Shown here: positions 16,396 to 24,747 of the stretch, piece after piece
Position numbering within the stretch: position 1 is the stretch's first letter
How the letters are laid out: every line of letters starts with the position of its first letter
From: Streptomyces sp. P3
GTDB lineage: Bacteria > Actinomycetota > Actinomycetes > Streptomycetales > Streptomycetaceae
DNA: 64,000 bases
Reading direction: 5' to 3'
NCBI RefSeq assembly: GCF_003032475.1
Contig: NZ_CP028369.1
Location: 7,254,001-7,318,000 of the forward strand
Position numbers and translations under genes: made by a program
Notes under the pieces: generated by a model
Databases searched by the model: none
The model's input: only the letters and a program-made list of their open reading frames with translations
Told to the model about the DNA's origin: nothing

Positions 16396-16508
16396 CAAAA
16401 ACAGTAGGCCCAGATCGGCGGTTGACCAAAAAGCTGGCGTGAGGTATCGGAATCCGGCACCTCACGCCAGCTTTTTGGTCGTCGGCGTTTTCGCCTCTAC
16501 AGTTTTTG
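16396..16508. repeat. Nested palindrome in the divergent promoter region
   Basis: A perfect 22-bp inverted repeat (16424-16445 and 16459-16480; arm begins GACCAAAAAGCTGGCGTGAG) has a 13-nt loop. Outside it a 12-bp repeat (CAAAAACAGTAG at 16396-16407, CTACAGTTTTTG at 16497-16508) pairs with one mismatch about the same centre, 16452. It occupies the 16181-16633 gap between the two divergent operons, which otherwise shows no gene. T-runs flank the stem on both strands, so it could terminate transcription both ways; an operator, oriT or cruciform role is equally open. Confidence 0.85.
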
Positions 16509-16633
16509 GACTCCCCCTCGCCTTCCTCGGTCTGTGGCCCTGGGCTTCTGCATGCCCACTCCCGGCCCGCGAGGATTTGTGTGCGAGGCGGTGAGTTCTC
16601 TCCGCGACTCCGCACCCGAATAGGGGTTCCTCT

Positions 16634-17389
16634 TTGCCTTTTTCTCTGCACCAGGGCGACGCCCTCAGTGTTCTCGCCGGCCTTCCGGACGGCTGCGTCG
16701 ACTCCGTCATTACCGATCCGCCGTACAACTCGGGCGGTAGGACCGCGAAGGAGCGCACCACCCGCTCCGCGAAGCAGAAGTACACCTCCGCCGACGCCCA
16801 GCACACCCTGCCGGACTTCACCGGCGAGAACATGGACCAGCGAAGCTACGGGTTCTGGCTGACGCAGATCATGACCGAGGCCCACCGCCTCACCAAGACC
16901 GGCGGGACCGCTCTGCTGTTCACCGACTGGCGTCAACTCCCGATCACGACGGATGCGATCCAGGCGGCAGGGTGGCTGTGGCGTGGGGTACTGGCCTGGC
17001 ACAAGCCGCAGGCCAGGCCCCAGAAGGGCCGGTTCACCCAGAACTGTGAATTCATCGTCTGGGCCAGCAAGGGGGCGATCGACGGCTCCCGGAACCCCGT
17101 CTATCTGCCCGGCATGTACTCGGCCTCGCAGCCCTCGGGGGCGAAGCGTCAGCACATCACGCAGAAGCCCGTCGAGGTGATGCGCGAGCTGGTCAAGATC
17201 AGTCCTGAGGACGGTACGGTGCTCGACTTCTGTGCCGGCTCCGGCTCCACGGGGGTGGCCGCACTGCTGGAAGGCAGGGACTTCATCGGCGTGGAGAAGA
17301 CCGAGCACTACGCGGCGATCGCGGCTGACCGGCTCACCGAGACGATCCGCAAGACCCTCACGCAAGACGACGTGGTTCTCACCGCCTGA
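16634..17389 (+). CDS. Orphan DNA methyltransferase (beta-class, N4-C/N6-A)
   Basis: 251 residues from TTG 16634. The DPPY catalytic motif is at residues 28-31 and the AdoMet-binding loop FCAGSGS at 199-205; DPPY before FxGxGS defines the beta class. HITQKPVEVMREL just before the AdoMet loop is typical of this class. Such enzymes methylate adenine N6 or cytosine N4 in DNA. No restriction endonuclease gene lies beside it, so it is probably an orphan enzyme protecting the element on entry to a new host, or an epigenetic regulator. It is the first gene of the rightward operon. Confidence 0.88.
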   Translation: MPFSLHQGDALSVLAGLPDGCVDSVITDPPYNSGGRTAKERTTRSAKQKYTSADAQHTLPDFTGENMDQRSYGFWLTQIMTEAHRLTKTGGTALLFTDWRQLPITTDAIQAAGWLWRGVLAWHKPQARPQKGRFTQNCEFIVWASKGAIDGSRNPVYLPGMYSASQPSGAKRQHITQKPVEVMRELVKISPEDGTVLDFCAGSGSTGVAALLEGRDFIGVEKTEHYAAIAADRLTETIRKTLTQDDVVLTA

Positions 17390-17529
17390 GCCGCGAGCGC
17401 GCTTCCCGTCAAGGCGACCGGCGCCCTAGTGCCAATCCGGCGAAGTGGACTTGTCACCCGTCGGCGGTCCGAGCATTGCCGCTTCCGTCTTCCTTACATT
17501 CCGCGTCTCGTAGGAGGCCCAACTTCTTC

Positions 17530-18168
17530 ATGCCCGAACCCATAAAACCCCCTGACGATGGGGAGTTGGAGCCGGTACGCATTCCCGATCCACAGCTGGA
17601 AGGAATCGAGGCGAGCGTCCGACGGCTCATGGAGCAGTCGGCGCAACAGGCGCAGCAACTCGACCACCTCGCGTCCGCCCCTGAGCCGAGCGGATCGCCG
17701 TTCGCCGCGTTCGGCATGCCGGGGCTCGGCGGGCCGCCTGCCGCCGCTCCGCCGGAGCCCCGCCCGATCCTGGAACTCGACGGGGAGGAACGCGAAGACG
17801 AACTCGACGCCTTGTCGGACTGGATCGACGACTTCTTCCTCCCGGTGTACGGGGCGGAGGTCACCACCGCAGCGCCCTGGTGCCTGCAGTGGCAGGAGCA
17901 CGATGATGTCGTGGCCTGGCTCCACGCCCTGTGGCTCGCCTACCAGCAACACAAGGACCCCGAAGCCGGATTGAGCGGCCTGTTCGTGTGGCACCGGGAC
18001 TTCCTCACCCACGCCCTTGCGGCCGTCCGCGCACCGGGCGGGCCGCTGTCGGCCTGCATGACCTCTCCCGACCGGCCAGCGCACCGTCTTCTGCCCGGCC
18101 CGCCGCCGTCCGCGCGCACGGAGACGGCGGCGGCGGAAGCCGACGGGCCCGCAGAGCCGACGTCATGA
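17530..18168 (+). CDS. DUF4913 domain protein
   Basis: 212 residues from ATG 17530, with GGAGG upstream at a rather long 11-12 nt. Residues 1-85 are acidic and Pro-rich. The C-terminal domain (ALSDWIDDFFLPVYGAEVTT, WCLQWQEHDDVVAWLHALWL, then FVWHRDFLTHALAAVRAPGG) matches the Trp-rich DUF4913 pattern known from Streptomyces plasmids and integrative elements. Molecular function is unknown. Its TGA overlaps the ATG of the RelE-like gene. Confidence 0.8.
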   Translation: MPEPIKPPDDGELEPVRIPDPQLEGIEASVRRLMEQSAQQAQQLDHLASAPEPSGSPFAAFGMPGLGGPPAAAPPEPRPILELDGEEREDELDALSDWIDDFFLPVYGAEVTTAAPWCLQWQEHDDVVAWLHALWLAYQQHKDPEAGLSGLFVWHRDFLTHALAAVRAPGGPLSACMTSPDRPAHRLLPGPPPSARTETAAAEADGPAEPTS

Positions 18169-18650
18169 CCGCGGGACAGGGACAGCCCGCCTTCGGACTG
18201 AGCTTCGACCCCCGCGCGCTGACCGATCTCCTCCAAGCCCCCAGCGATATCCGCGACCTCACCCTCGCCTACCTGCAAGAAGTCGTGAACGCACAGCGCT
18301 TCGGACTGCGCCTCGACGGTGACCTGGAGGGCTACCGAAAGCTCTTCGTGGACTCGCGCAAGGACTGGCGCGTCGTCTACGGCGTCCGCCCGGCCCCCGC
18401 GGAGTCCGCGCACTCAAAGGAGATCCACGTCGTCGCCATCCGGCCGCGTGCGGGCAACGACGTCTACGACGAGGTCGGCCGCCGCCTGGGGATGACCCGC
18501 CGGCCGCTGAGCGCCCGCACCCACGCGGCCCGCTCCCGCTCCCCGCAGCTGACCACCCGCACTCCGACGCCCCGGCCCGGTCCACCGTCCACCGCAACGC
18601 CGGGTCTGCCCCGTCCCGCACACAACCCCGCGCACCACCACACCCGCTGA
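18165..18650 (+). CDS. RelE/ParE-fold protein
   Basis: 161 residues from ATG 18165 (ATGA overlap with the DUF4913 gene). Residues about 10-105 have the RelE-like layout: two N-terminal helices, GYRKLFVDSRKDWRVVYGVR, then KEIHVVAIRPRAGNDVYDEV. RelE/ParE toxins cleave mRNA on ribosomes or block gyrase. The C-terminal 55 residues are a Pro/Thr/Arg tail not found in ordinary toxins. No antitoxin gene is recognisable; the upstream DUF4913 gene is not a known antitoxin. Function could be other than toxicity. Confidence 0.72.
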   Translation: MTAGQGQPAFGLSFDPRALTDLLQAPSDIRDLTLAYLQEVVNAQRFGLRLDGDLEGYRKLFVDSRKDWRVVYGVRPAPAESAHSKEIHVVAIRPRAGNDVYDEVGRRLGMTRRPLSARTHAARSRSPQLTTRTPTPRPGPPSTATPGLPRPAHNPAHHHTR

Positions 18651-18668
18651 ACGCACGGAACCTCGCCT

Positions 18669-19367
18669 ATGCCCCCTGAACCCGCGCCGACACCAGCCCG
18701 GCGTGCGGTCTCCCCGCTCGACCACCGCCTCGAAGCCGCCACCGGCCACGACATCGACACCCTGTGGGCCTACCGCGACCGCGGCATCCTCGACGAGCCA
18801 CACGCCCACCTGGTCGATCGACACCGCGAGCTGGCCAAGACCCAGACCGGCGTCACCTTCTACCGCCGCCTCCTGAACCGCCTTTCCAGCGGCGAGTTCG
18901 ACGTCAACGACGCCCTGTTCACGCGCATCCACCGCACCGTGGACCAACTGGAGGAGGCCGCCGACGCACGGAACGCCGCCGCCGGGAAGGTACTCGCCGC
19001 CCTGGAGCCCATCGAGGCCGCCGCAGCGGCCCCGGCGCCCGAAGCGCAGCCACTCGCGACGGACGACCACGCCGCCCTGCTCGCCATCGCCGGTGGCGCC
19101 AAGCTCTACGAACACCTGCTGACCGGCCGGATGTCCGTCACCGCCGCCTCCGGTACCCGCATCCCACACGCCAAGCTGCAGCGACTGGAGGACGCCGGCC
19201 TGGTCGTGAGGGATACCGGCCACCCCGTGCACGCCGGCCAGCCGGTCGCACTCACCGACGCCGGACGCGCCGCGCTGTTCGCCGCCCGTCGGACCCCCAC
19301 GACACGGGCACCCACGCTCCCGGCTCGCCCCGGCACGTCGCCGTCCACGCCGGTGCAGCGGCGCTGA
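18669..19367 (+). CDS. Helical protein with C-terminal winged-helix-like segment
   Basis: 232 residues. The N-terminal half (DIDTLWAYRDRGILDE, FYRRLLNRLSSGEFDV, TVDQLEEAADARNAAAGKVL) shares the helix-turn plan ending in an 'A-x-x-A-R-D/N' helix with products of 20732, 21211 and 21665. Residues about 140-205 (LLTGRMSVTAASGTRIPHAK, LQRLEDAGLVVRDTGHPVHA, ALTDAGRAAL) look like a winged helix. DNA binding is inferred. The tail is Pro/Thr-rich. Confidence 0.65.
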   Translation: MPPEPAPTPARRAVSPLDHRLEAATGHDIDTLWAYRDRGILDEPHAHLVDRHRELAKTQTGVTFYRRLLNRLSSGEFDVNDALFTRIHRTVDQLEEAADARNAAAGKVLAALEPIEAAAAAPAPEAQPLATDDHAALLAIAGGAKLYEHLLTGRMSVTAASGTRIPHAKLQRLEDAGLVVRDTGHPVHAGQPVALTDAGRAALFAARRTPTTRAPTLPARPGTSPSTPVQRR

Positions 19368-19387
19368 ACTCCACCGAAAGGCCCTTG

Positions 19388-20134
19388 TTGCCCCCTACCG
19401 AACCGGCGCCGGCCCGGAAGCCCATCCCCCAAGTCGACTTCGAGCTGGACGACTTCGATGCCGACGAGGAGATGTACCTCGACTTCTACCGCCAGGTCGC
19501 CGTCCACGAGGACATGCTCGTCCCCCTCGCCGCACACCACACTCCCAACGGCGCGCACAGCTACTACGTCCTCTTCGACCGCACCGCCACCTGGGGACAC
19601 CCTGGTATGCCGCAGCTGCTCGCCGTGCATCTGCAACGGGACCGAGAGAAGCGGACGTTCACCTTCGAGCAGGCCGGCGTGCCACTGCCCGCGATGGCGC
19701 AGTCCTGGCTCGTCCACCGCGGCTGCCCGCAGGACGCCATCGGCCTCGACCCCGAGCTGGGGCCACCGCCGGCAGACGAGGCGACTCGTGCGCTGGAGCG
19801 ACGCCTTGCGGGCGACGGCGACCACTACGCCATGGGCTACTCCTACACCCGCGACGACCCGGACGACATGGTCACCGTCGTGGCACTGCGCGCCCTGGAC
19901 GAGCGAGCCCCCAGCCCGTTCCGCGTCGTGGTCGAGGAGGTCGACACCGACGCGTGGACGCACACCCTGCGCGAGGGCGGCTTCGACACCGTGGGCGAAG
20001 CCCTGCAGTGGTGCGACGACCGGCTTACCGACGAGGCCAGCCCCCTGCCGCCGGTCCGCCCGGCAGCCGCAGCCAGCCGCCCGGCCGTCCTGCCGAAGGC
20101 CCCTGCTCCACGCCCGCCCGGCCGCTCGCGCTGA
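19388..20134 (+). CDS. Hypothetical acidic protein
   Basis: 248 residues from TTG 19388, six nt after GAAAGG (TTG 19385 is adjacent). An acidic N-terminus (DFELDDFDADEEMYLDFYRQ) leads into a globular domain with TWGHPGMPQLLAVHLQRD and VTVVALRALDERAPSPFRVV, and a Pro/Ala tail. No recognised family. Its place between MGE-type helical proteins suggests an element-specific role. Confidence 0.65.
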   Translation: MPPTEPAPARKPIPQVDFELDDFDADEEMYLDFYRQVAVHEDMLVPLAAHHTPNGAHSYYVLFDRTATWGHPGMPQLLAVHLQRDREKRTFTFEQAGVPLPAMAQSWLVHRGCPQDAIGLDPELGPPPADEATRALERRLAGDGDHYAMGYSYTRDDPDDMVTVVALRALDERAPSPFRVVVEEVDTDAWTHTLREGGFDTVGEALQWCDDRLTDEASPLPPVRPAAAASRPAVLPKAPAPRPPGRSR

Positions 20135-20282
20135 GCGCCAAAGCCGACGCTGGCGGCGCAACATAGCCGACGATCGCCGGTTAGCCAAACCGGCGAGTCT
20201 CCGGACCCTTATACAGCCGCCGGGACAACTCCCGCGGCGCCATTCCACACAATCCCTATGCCTTCACGGAGGTTTCTTCCGC

Positions 20283-20630
20283 ATGCGCTCCACACGAATT
20301 GCCATATCCGCGGCGATGCTCGGCACGCTCGCCCTGCCGGTGCTCTGCGCCACCACCGCCAGTGCGGCACCCGCCGCGGTATCTGCGGCCCCCGCGAGCA
20401 GCTGTTCGTCCCTGCCGCCGCTGCCGTACAAGGTCCACGCGTCGGCTGTGACCATCCGGTCCAAGGCCACCACGAAGTCCACCGCGCTCGGCGTGCTTTA
20501 CAAGAGCCACAGGTTCACCGTGCACAAGAAGAGCGGCAACTGGCTCTACATCACGGACAGGTCGACCGGCGTCAAGGGCTGGGTGTCCGGAACCTACGTC
20601 TACCGCGATACCCGTATGTGCCTGGACTGA
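20283..20630 (+). CDS. Secreted SH3-like protein
   Basis: 115 residues from ATG 20283 with GGAGG ten nt upstream. Signal peptide: STRIAISAAMLGTLALPVL followed by an Ala-rich cleavage region. The mature domain has VHASAVTIRSKATTKSTALG, LYKSHRFTVHKKSGNWLYIT and GVKGWVSGTYVYRD, a bacterial SH3b fold. Two Cys (one each end) may pair. It is comparable in size and plan to the 14547-14915 product of the divergent operon. Likely wall-associated. Confidence 0.78.
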   Translation: MRSTRIAISAAMLGTLALPVLCATTASAAPAAVSAAPASSCSSLPPLPYKVHASAVTIRSKATTKSTALGVLYKSHRFTVHKKSGNWLYITDRSTGVKGWVSGTYVYRDTRMCLD

Positions 20631-20731
20631 CAGGTATTCAGCAGGTGCCCGTAAGCGGCTGAGCCGCCGGGTACGGCCGCCCCCTCGCATTCCCCCCAGG
20701 CACCGGTCTTTCTAGAAAAGGAGTTTCTCTT

Positions 20732-21214
20732 TTGTCCGACGGCATATCCGATGAGGCTGAGGATGTCGTGGGCGTGCTCACCGAACGGATCGAAGCGCGC
20801 TTCGCCATGGACATGGACCAGTTGAAGGCCGCGGTCGCCGCCGCGCCGACCGTGAACCCTGACGCCACCGACGTCGTCAAGTGGCACGGCCTTCTCGTCG
20901 AGGCTCAGTCCCTGCTCGAGCGCGCGGAGGACGACCTCCTCGCCGCGCTGGAAACCCAGCCCAGCGAGGTCGACGACCCGACGATGGGCCTTGCCCACAG
21001 CGTGAACGCGGCTGTCACCGCACGCGACGGCCGGGCTCTGGTCGTGCGGTGGCTCCTCGACCCGGACGCTCCGGGCAAGAAGGACCTCGCCGCCGAACGG
21101 CTCGCCCGCCTTCGCCCCCGAACCGGGCCCGCGGTGCAGACCAGCGCTCCCCACCGACCCGCGGGTACACCCGCGCCGGCGTCGGCGGGGCGGACAGGAA
21201 GGCCCGTCCGTTGA
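20732..21214 (+). CDS. Small helical protein (paralogue family)
   Basis: 160 residues from TTG 20732 after AAAAGGAG. Helices: DVVGVLTERIEARFAMDMDQ, WHGLLVEAQSLLERAEDDLL, and AHSVNAAVTARDGRALVVRW; the last matches the 'A-x-x-A-R-D' helix of its neighbours. The C-terminus is Pro/Ala-rich. No catalytic motif. Belongs to the group 18669, 20732, 21211, 21665. Confidence 0.65.
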   Translation: MSDGISDEAEDVVGVLTERIEARFAMDMDQLKAAVAAAPTVNPDATDVVKWHGLLVEAQSLLERAEDDLLAALETQPSEVDDPTMGLAHSVNAAVTARDGRALVVRWLLDPDAPGKKDLAAERLARLRPRTGPAVQTSAPHRPAGTPAPASAGRTGRPVR

Positions 21215-21654
21215 GGAGGGTCAAGTCCAGCACGATGGACGGCGACCTGGAGAAAGTCTTCGGGAGCCCCGTTTCGAAGCTGTACGAGGCGGCAGTGGGC
21301 CACGATGCCTCTCCCGCCCTCGCCCGTGCCCTGGAACTGCGTTCCTTTCTGGCTCTGACCGAGGAGCAGGTCGCCCGCGTCCGCGACCGCGTGTGCGCCG
21401 ACATGGATCCGGACCGCGACATGGGCGAGCTGTCGGCGGACAAGCTCCGCTTCGACGCGCGGTGGCTGGAGGCGGCGCTGGATGCCCGCGACGGCTACCG
21501 CGCCGCCCTCGGCGAGCTGCTGCGCACCATGCCTCCGCCCGACCAGCGGGCCCGTCCCGTCCGTACGGCACAACTCAGGGTCACCGCAGCCCTGCCCCCG
21601 TCCGCCGCCCCGGCACCTCAGCGTGCCGGGGTGGCCCGGGCCCGCCGACCGTGA
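21211..21654 (+). CDS. Small helical protein (paralogue family)
   Basis: About 147 residues. TTG 21211 overlaps the upstream TGA and has AGGAAGG at eight nt; ATG 21235 is the alternative, with a ribosome site too far away. Body: VFGSPVSKLYEAAVGHDASP, LELRSFLALTEEQVARVRDR, FDARWLEAALDARDGYRAAL. It shows the same two-helix plan and a charged turn as 21665-22078, to which it looks most similar. Function unknown. Confidence 0.62.
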   Translation: MRRVKSSTMDGDLEKVFGSPVSKLYEAAVGHDASPALARALELRSFLALTEEQVARVRDRVCADMDPDRDMGELSADKLRFDARWLEAALDARDGYRAALGELLRTMPPPDQRARPVRTAQLRVTAALPPSAAPAPQRAGVARARRP

Positions 21655-21664
21655 AAGCCCCCGC

Positions 21665-22078
21665 TTGTCTCACCTCACGTCCACCGAGATAGCCGGACGG
21701 ATCGAGGACCTCTACGGCGCGCCGCTCGCCGACCTCGAAGCCCACGCCCAGGACCAGCCGCCCGGCATGCTCTCCGCCCTGCTCGGCATGCACCACGACC
21801 TCGCCCTCGCCGAGCGGAGCATCGACTTCCACCGCGACCACCTCGCCCGGCTCATCCACCCCGAGCGGCAGATCGGCCGACACGAGGTCTCCCATCTCCT
21901 CGATGGCTCCCGCCGGCTCGCCGAAGCCGTCGCAGTCCGCGACGTCCAGGCCAAGTCGGTCGCCGCCGTTCTGCAGAGCCTGGCCCGCGTCCCGGCCCCA
22001 GCCCCGACCCCGCCGACTCCCTCGCCACCCGTTCCGGCTCCACCACTTCCGGCCCAGAGCACCGCACACAGCCGCTGA
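21665..22078 (+). CDS. Small helical protein (paralogue family)
   Basis: 137 residues from TTG 21665. Segments: IAGRIEDLYGAPLADLEAHA, LLGMHHDLALAERSIDFHRD, HEVSHLLDGSRRLAEAVAVR, then a Pro-rich tail. The 'Y/F-G-x-P-x-x-x-L' opening and the 'R-x-L-E/A-x-A-x-x-x-R-D' helix align by eye with the preceding gene's product, suggesting tandem duplication. Function unknown. Confidence 0.62.
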   Translation: MSHLTSTEIAGRIEDLYGAPLADLEAHAQDQPPGMLSALLGMHHDLALAERSIDFHRDHLARLIHPERQIGRHEVSHLLDGSRRLAEAVAVRDVQAKSVAAVLQSLARVPAPAPTPPTPSPPVPAPPLPAQSTAHSR

Positions 22079-22120
22079 TCCGCTGGCGATTTCCCTTTAC
22101 TCACCCAGGAGTTCCTCCCC

Positions 22121-22963
22121 TTGGCCATCACCGCGCTGCCTCCCGACACCGATGCCGACATCGCCCGGGTCACCGAGGCCCTCGCTATGATCACCCCGCG
22201 CTGGAACGTGAGGATCCTGCTGGCACTCTCCGGCCCGCCACAGCGTTATAGCGAGCTGGCGGCCAAGGTGTCCTGGTTGCAGAACGGCCAGCTCCATCCC
22301 AAGCTCAAGTCGCTGTGCGACGCCGGGCTCGTCGAGCGCACCGAACACACCGCACGGCATGTGACCTACGGCCACACCGAGCGTGGGGTCGCCCTGCTGC
22401 CGGTCCTGCCGGTGATCGTCACCTGGGCCGAGGAGCATCTGGAGAAGGCGGACCGCCCGCTGCCCGCGATCGAGCAGATCGAGGACAGCCTCACCCTGCT
22501 CACCCGGCGGCACGCCGCCGCCATCCTGTGGGTGCTGAAGTCCCGCGAGGAGGTCAGCGGGCGGGCCCTGGCCCGGATCGTGATGCCCAGCAGCGACTGG
22601 ACCAACATCTACCCGCCGCTGCGACAGCTCGTCGCCGACGGCCTGGTCGACACCGAGGGCCTCGGCCTGCCCTACCGGCTGTCCGCGGCGGGCGACGGCC
22701 TGAGTCCCGTTCTCGGCGCCCTGTCCGCATGGTGTGCCGGACAGCCCCTCAACCAGGCGGCCCAGCACCCGGTCTGGGGGCATCCGCAGGCGAAGCTCGC
22801 GCCGAGGCCGTGGGTCAGCAGCCAGTCCCGGCCGGCCCCCGTAACCCTCCCGCAGGCCCGGACGGGTGAGTCCTCTCCGGCGTGGCACAACCGCGATCTC
22901 TTCTCCCATGCCACGGCCGCCCGGCCGAAGGCAGCCATCCCGGCGGGAGGTCCGCGCCGATGA
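22121..22963 (+). CDS. Tandem HxlR-type winged-helix regulator
   Basis: 280 residues from TTG 22121. Residues about 20-110 form one HxlR-like domain (MITPRWNVRILLALSGPPQR, YSELAAKVSWLQNGQLHPKL, LCDAGLVERTEHTARHVTYG). Residues about 118-205 form a second (LTRRHAAAILWVLKSREEVS, IYPPLRQLVADGLVDTEGLG). HxlR proteins are usually about 110-residue dimers; fusing two gives a one-chain equivalent. It starts a cassette of coupled genes (22121-28169) and is the obvious regulator of it. Inducer unknown; no Cys sensor typical of redox HxlR proteins stands out. Confidence 0.8.
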   Translation: MAITALPPDTDADIARVTEALAMITPRWNVRILLALSGPPQRYSELAAKVSWLQNGQLHPKLKSLCDAGLVERTEHTARHVTYGHTERGVALLPVLPVIVTWAEEHLEKADRPLPAIEQIEDSLTLLTRRHAAAILWVLKSREEVSGRALARIVMPSSDWTNIYPPLRQLVADGLVDTEGLGLPYRLSAAGDGLSPVLGALSAWCAGQPLNQAAQHPVWGHPQAKLAPRPWVSSQSRPAPVTLPQARTGESSPAWHNRDLFSHATAARPKAAIPAGGPRR

Positions 22964-23481
22964 CTACCTTTTTCACCTCTGCCGAAGTACGCAACGCGGT
23001 CGAGCTGCTGGCTTCGCGTTCCTTGATCCGCCTGGTCACCGAGATCGACGACAACGGGGCGATACCGCCGCGACGGCTGGCCGGTACCCTCCCCGACCTC
23101 TCCTCGCACCAACTGCGCCGCGCTGCCGAAGCGGCCCGCGCCCACGGTCTCGTCCGGACCGCGCCCGGCGCCGGTCTGGAACTCACCGAGTCGGGTTCGG
23201 AGCTGGCCGACCTATACGACGCGGCTGCGCGCTGGGCTCGACGCCATGCCTACCCGGCACCGGTTTGCGAGTTCAGCAGTCGTGTCCGCCACGTCCTCGA
23301 CCTCCTGGCGCCCTCGCTCGCGACCGAGCGCGCCGACGGCCTGCCGCAGCGGGCCGCCGCCGCGCGGCTGCCCAGCGACGAGGCCGAAGCGGACCTTGTC
23401 CGTCCCCGCATCCTCCTGATCCAGTGGCTGGCCGGCAACCCCCAGATCACCCAGGTGTCCGAGCCCGAGCCGGCCGCGTGA
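22960..23481 (+). CDS. Winged-helix protein
   Basis: 173 residues from ATG 22960 (ATGA overlap). The domain reads VRNAVELLASRSLIRLVTEI, AIPPRRLAGTLPDLSSHQLR, AARAHGLVRTAPGAGLELTE, a helix-turn-helix followed by a wing, then SGSELADLYDAAARWARRH. It resembles a half-size HxlR/MarR-like regulator. Coupled on both sides (GTGA to the transporter), so regulator, second regulator and exporter are made together. Confidence 0.75.
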   Translation: MTTFFTSAEVRNAVELLASRSLIRLVTEIDDNGAIPPRRLAGTLPDLSSHQLRRAAEAARAHGLVRTAPGAGLELTESGSELADLYDAAARWARRHAYPAPVCEFSSRVRHVLDLLAPSLATERADGLPQRAAAARLPSDEAEADLVRPRILLIQWLAGNPQITQVSEPEPAA

Positions 23482-24713
23482 GCACAGCGGCTGCACCCCG
23501 GAATGCACGCCACACCGCCGGGCTGATGCGCAGCATCTACCTGCCGCGCACGGCGGACGCTCTCGCGTTTGCGATGTCCACCTACGGCATCCCGCTGCTG
23601 GTCCTGGCCACCACGCGCTCCGCCGCGCTGACGGGCGCCGCGTTCGCCCTGGAGTGGATCCCGCGGCTGGCGGCGTTCGGGTGGGCCGGATCCATCGTCG
23701 ACCGGCGCGGGGCGGCCGTCGTCTTCCACCTCGCCTCCCTGGGACGCGCGCTGGCCCTCGCCGCCGGCGCGGTCCTGCTCCACTGCCACCCGTCCGGCAC
23801 TGTGGCGACCGCAACGGTGTTGGTGCTGGCGGCGACGACCGGCGTGCTCACCGAGTTCAGTTACATCGCGGCCGAGACCGCGGGCGCCGCCGCCGGCCGA
23901 CGGGCAGGAAAGCGGGCCCACCGCGTCCAGGCGGCCCTGCTCGGCATCGACCAGACCGCGACCCTGGTCGGCCCCGCCCTCGCCGGACTGCTCCTGCTCG
24001 CCGGGCCGCCGACGATGCTCGCGGTGATCACGGTGCTCTCACTTCTCGCCGCGATGCTCGCCCTGCGCACACCCCCCTCACCCGTTGCCCCGGCCCGCGC
24101 GCCGAAGGGACAGTCCGGCGCCGGACTCCTCACCGGGTGGCGCACCATCCGCTCTCTTCCGGCGCTCGGCTGGCTGGTGACCGGGCTGACCCTGTCCAAC
24201 CTGGCCACCGGACTCCTGCAAGCGGCCGGTCCGGTAATCGTTGTCAAGCACTTCGGGCAGTCCACCACGGCCGTCGGCCTGGTCTGGTCCGCAGCCGCCG
24301 CAGCGACGCTCCTCAGCGTCACGCTCTGCCGCTTCGCGCTCGACCGGCGGGGCCTGTGGCCGGTCGGCGCCGTCTGCGCAGCCCTCGCCTCGCTCGCCTG
24401 CCTCGCCGCCGCCCAGGCCCCCGACTACCTGTCCTACCTGGTCCTGGTCGCGGTCCTCATGGCGGCCGACGGCGGCATGACGGTGGTCCTGCGCACCTTG
24501 CGCTCCCGCCTGATCCCCCCGGAGAAGTTCGGCAGCACCCTGTCGGCGACCATCCTCGTCCTCCTGCTGCCCTTCCCCGTCGCCGGCGTACTCACCGCGC
24601 TCACCCCGCCCGACGCGCTGGGCCACGTCATCACCGTCTGCGCCGGTCTGCAGGCCCTCGGCCTGTTGTACGCGTTCGCCCGCCTGCGCACCGATCCCGC
24701 CCTGCGCACCTGA
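23478..24713 (+). CDS. MFS transporter
   Basis: 411 residues from GTG 23478 (GTGA overlap). About 12 hydrophobic segments are visible, starting with LAFAMSTYGIPLLVLATTRS. An MFS-type loop (GSIVDRRGAAVVFHLASLGR) follows the second helix, and the long cytoplasmic loop after helix six is PAPARAPKGQSG-like. Typical of drug- or metabolite-efflux MFS proteins of 400-420 residues. Substrate unknown; context suggests export of a product of the ATP-grasp enzyme. Confidence 0.82.
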   Translation: MSTAAAPRNARHTAGLMRSIYLPRTADALAFAMSTYGIPLLVLATTRSAALTGAAFALEWIPRLAAFGWAGSIVDRRGAAVVFHLASLGRALALAAGAVLLHCHPSGTVATATVLVLAATTGVLTEFSYIAAETAGAAAGRRAGKRAHRVQAALLGIDQTATLVGPALAGLLLLAGPPTMLAVITVLSLLAAMLALRTPPSPVAPARAPKGQSGAGLLTGWRTIRSLPALGWLVTGLTLSNLATGLLQAAGPVIVVKHFGQSTTAVGLVWSAAAAATLLSVTLCRFALDRRGLWPVGAVCAALASLACLAAAQAPDYLSYLVLVAVLMAADGGMTVVLRTLRSRLIPPEKFGSTLSATILVLLLPFPVAGVLTALTPPDALGHVITVCAGLQALGLLYAFARLRTDPALRT

Positions 24714-24747
24714 CCCTGCCGCGCTTTCCCCTCCTGTGGAGAACCTC

